Below are positions 48,452-48,692 of a stretch of 48,692 nt of DNA, piece after piece. Position 1 is the first letter of the stretch. Every line of letters begins with the position of its first letter. The DNA is from an uncultured Lewinella sp. GTDB lineage: Bacteria > Bacteroidota > Bacteroidia > Chitinophagales > Saprospiraceae. Below the pieces are notes generated by a model. That model made no database searches. It saw only the letters and a list, made by a program, of their open reading frames with translations, and was not told the DNA's origin. The translations under genes were made by a program, and so were the position numbers. The stretch is taken from assembly GCA_937873655.1 (NCBI GenBank), contig CALMYQ010000264.1, forward strand, positions 1 to 48,692, written 5' to 3'.

Positions 48452-48692
48452 GGGGAGGGTGAGAGGGTGATGCTTCGGCTTCGCTCAGCACAGGGAGCCC
48501 GACTTCGCCTGCTCCGTCTGCCATTGGCAACTTCCCGTTGCTTCTTGACTTGTTGATCAAAGTGGCAGGCGAATATTTTTGGAACGTCCGTTGTAAGGCA
48601 AATCCGGGAATACCCGGCGTCAATTTACAACAAACATCCCAGCGAGGGTTCCGGCATCAGCAGATGGGCCGTTAAAAAATTGGCCGGAATGG
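48452..48692. other. Intergenic tail of the window
   Basis: After moaA come a GGGTGAGAGGGTGA block, a CTTCGGCTTCGCTCAG segment also found in similar form at about 29014-29040, a TTGACTTGTTGATC piece and AACGTCCGTTGTAAGG, related to the ACAACGGACG motif of the 137-bp repeat. No gene is evident up to the window edge. Confidence 0.6.

Overview
The window reads as a chromosomal segment of a Bacteroidota bacterium, most likely of the Saprospiria (Lewinella/Haliscomenobacter-like) lineage. The evidence is indirect. It has a TonB-dependent receptor with an N-terminal carboxypeptidase-like regulatory domain, PorT-type barrels, histidine kinases with periplasmic beta-propeller and Y_Y_Y sensors, a one-chain glycyl-tRNA synthetase, mevalonate-pathway isoprenoid synthesis, and several -7 boxes of the Bacteroidota type TAnnTTTG. 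Base composition is fairly GC-rich for the phylum, judged by eye. I see no rRNA, tRNA, CRISPR array, transposase or phage gene.

Layout. 0-5.4 kb: DinB-like protein, secreted esterase, TonB-dependent receptor, VOC protein. 5.5-10.1 kb: DUF1232 protein, aminopeptidase P, an unrecognised protein, an SDR of the dienoyl/enoyl-CoA reductase type, and mvaD. 10.2-14.2 kb: an OmpA protein, then a tight five-gene run: a basic secreted protein, an outer-membrane barrel, a double zinc-ribbon protein, a MotB/ExbD-like protein with a novel C-terminal domain, and a MotA/ExbB-like channel subunit. This run is my best candidate for an undescribed system. 14.4-19.8 kb: HAD phosphatase, a headless OmpA fragment, an M81 (MlrC-like) lipoprotein, a 137-bp triple tandem repeat, glyS, and a small membrane protein. 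20.0-28.9 kb: a fused hydantoinase A/B (5-oxoprolinase-like) protein, a coiled-coil/barrel protein, a charged secreted protein, moeA, and a peroxiredoxin-thioredoxin lipoprotein. 29.2-38.0 kb: two paralogous M1 peptidases flanking a pterin dehydratase/aminotransferase pair, a TMEM175-like channel and a rearranged propeller gene, followed by a macrodomain protein. 38.0-40.5 kb: a minus-strand operon with an ECF sigma factor carrying an unusual Cys/His tail. 40.7-45.7 kb: a propeller histidine kinase, its NarL-type regulator, and a cytochrome c lipoprotein with a 29-residue membrane peptide. 46.2-48.5 kb: an fdhD-hypothetical-moaA operon, which with moeA points to a molybdenum cofactor-dependent enzyme elsewhere.

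The intergenic DNA is unusual. Nearly every gap holds short repeats: heptanucleotide tandem arrays (GTAAGTY, CAGTTGT and CTCTCAC types), GGTCCTATGGACC palindromes, and at least three different 130-156 bp long-hairpin elements. Several repeats reach into the last codons of neighbouring genes and supply their stop codons. Two genes look rearranged. A propeller gene jumps straight into what looks like the tail of a nucleotide cyclase, and an OmpA gene has lost its 5' end.

All family calls rest on reading motifs. No database search was possible.
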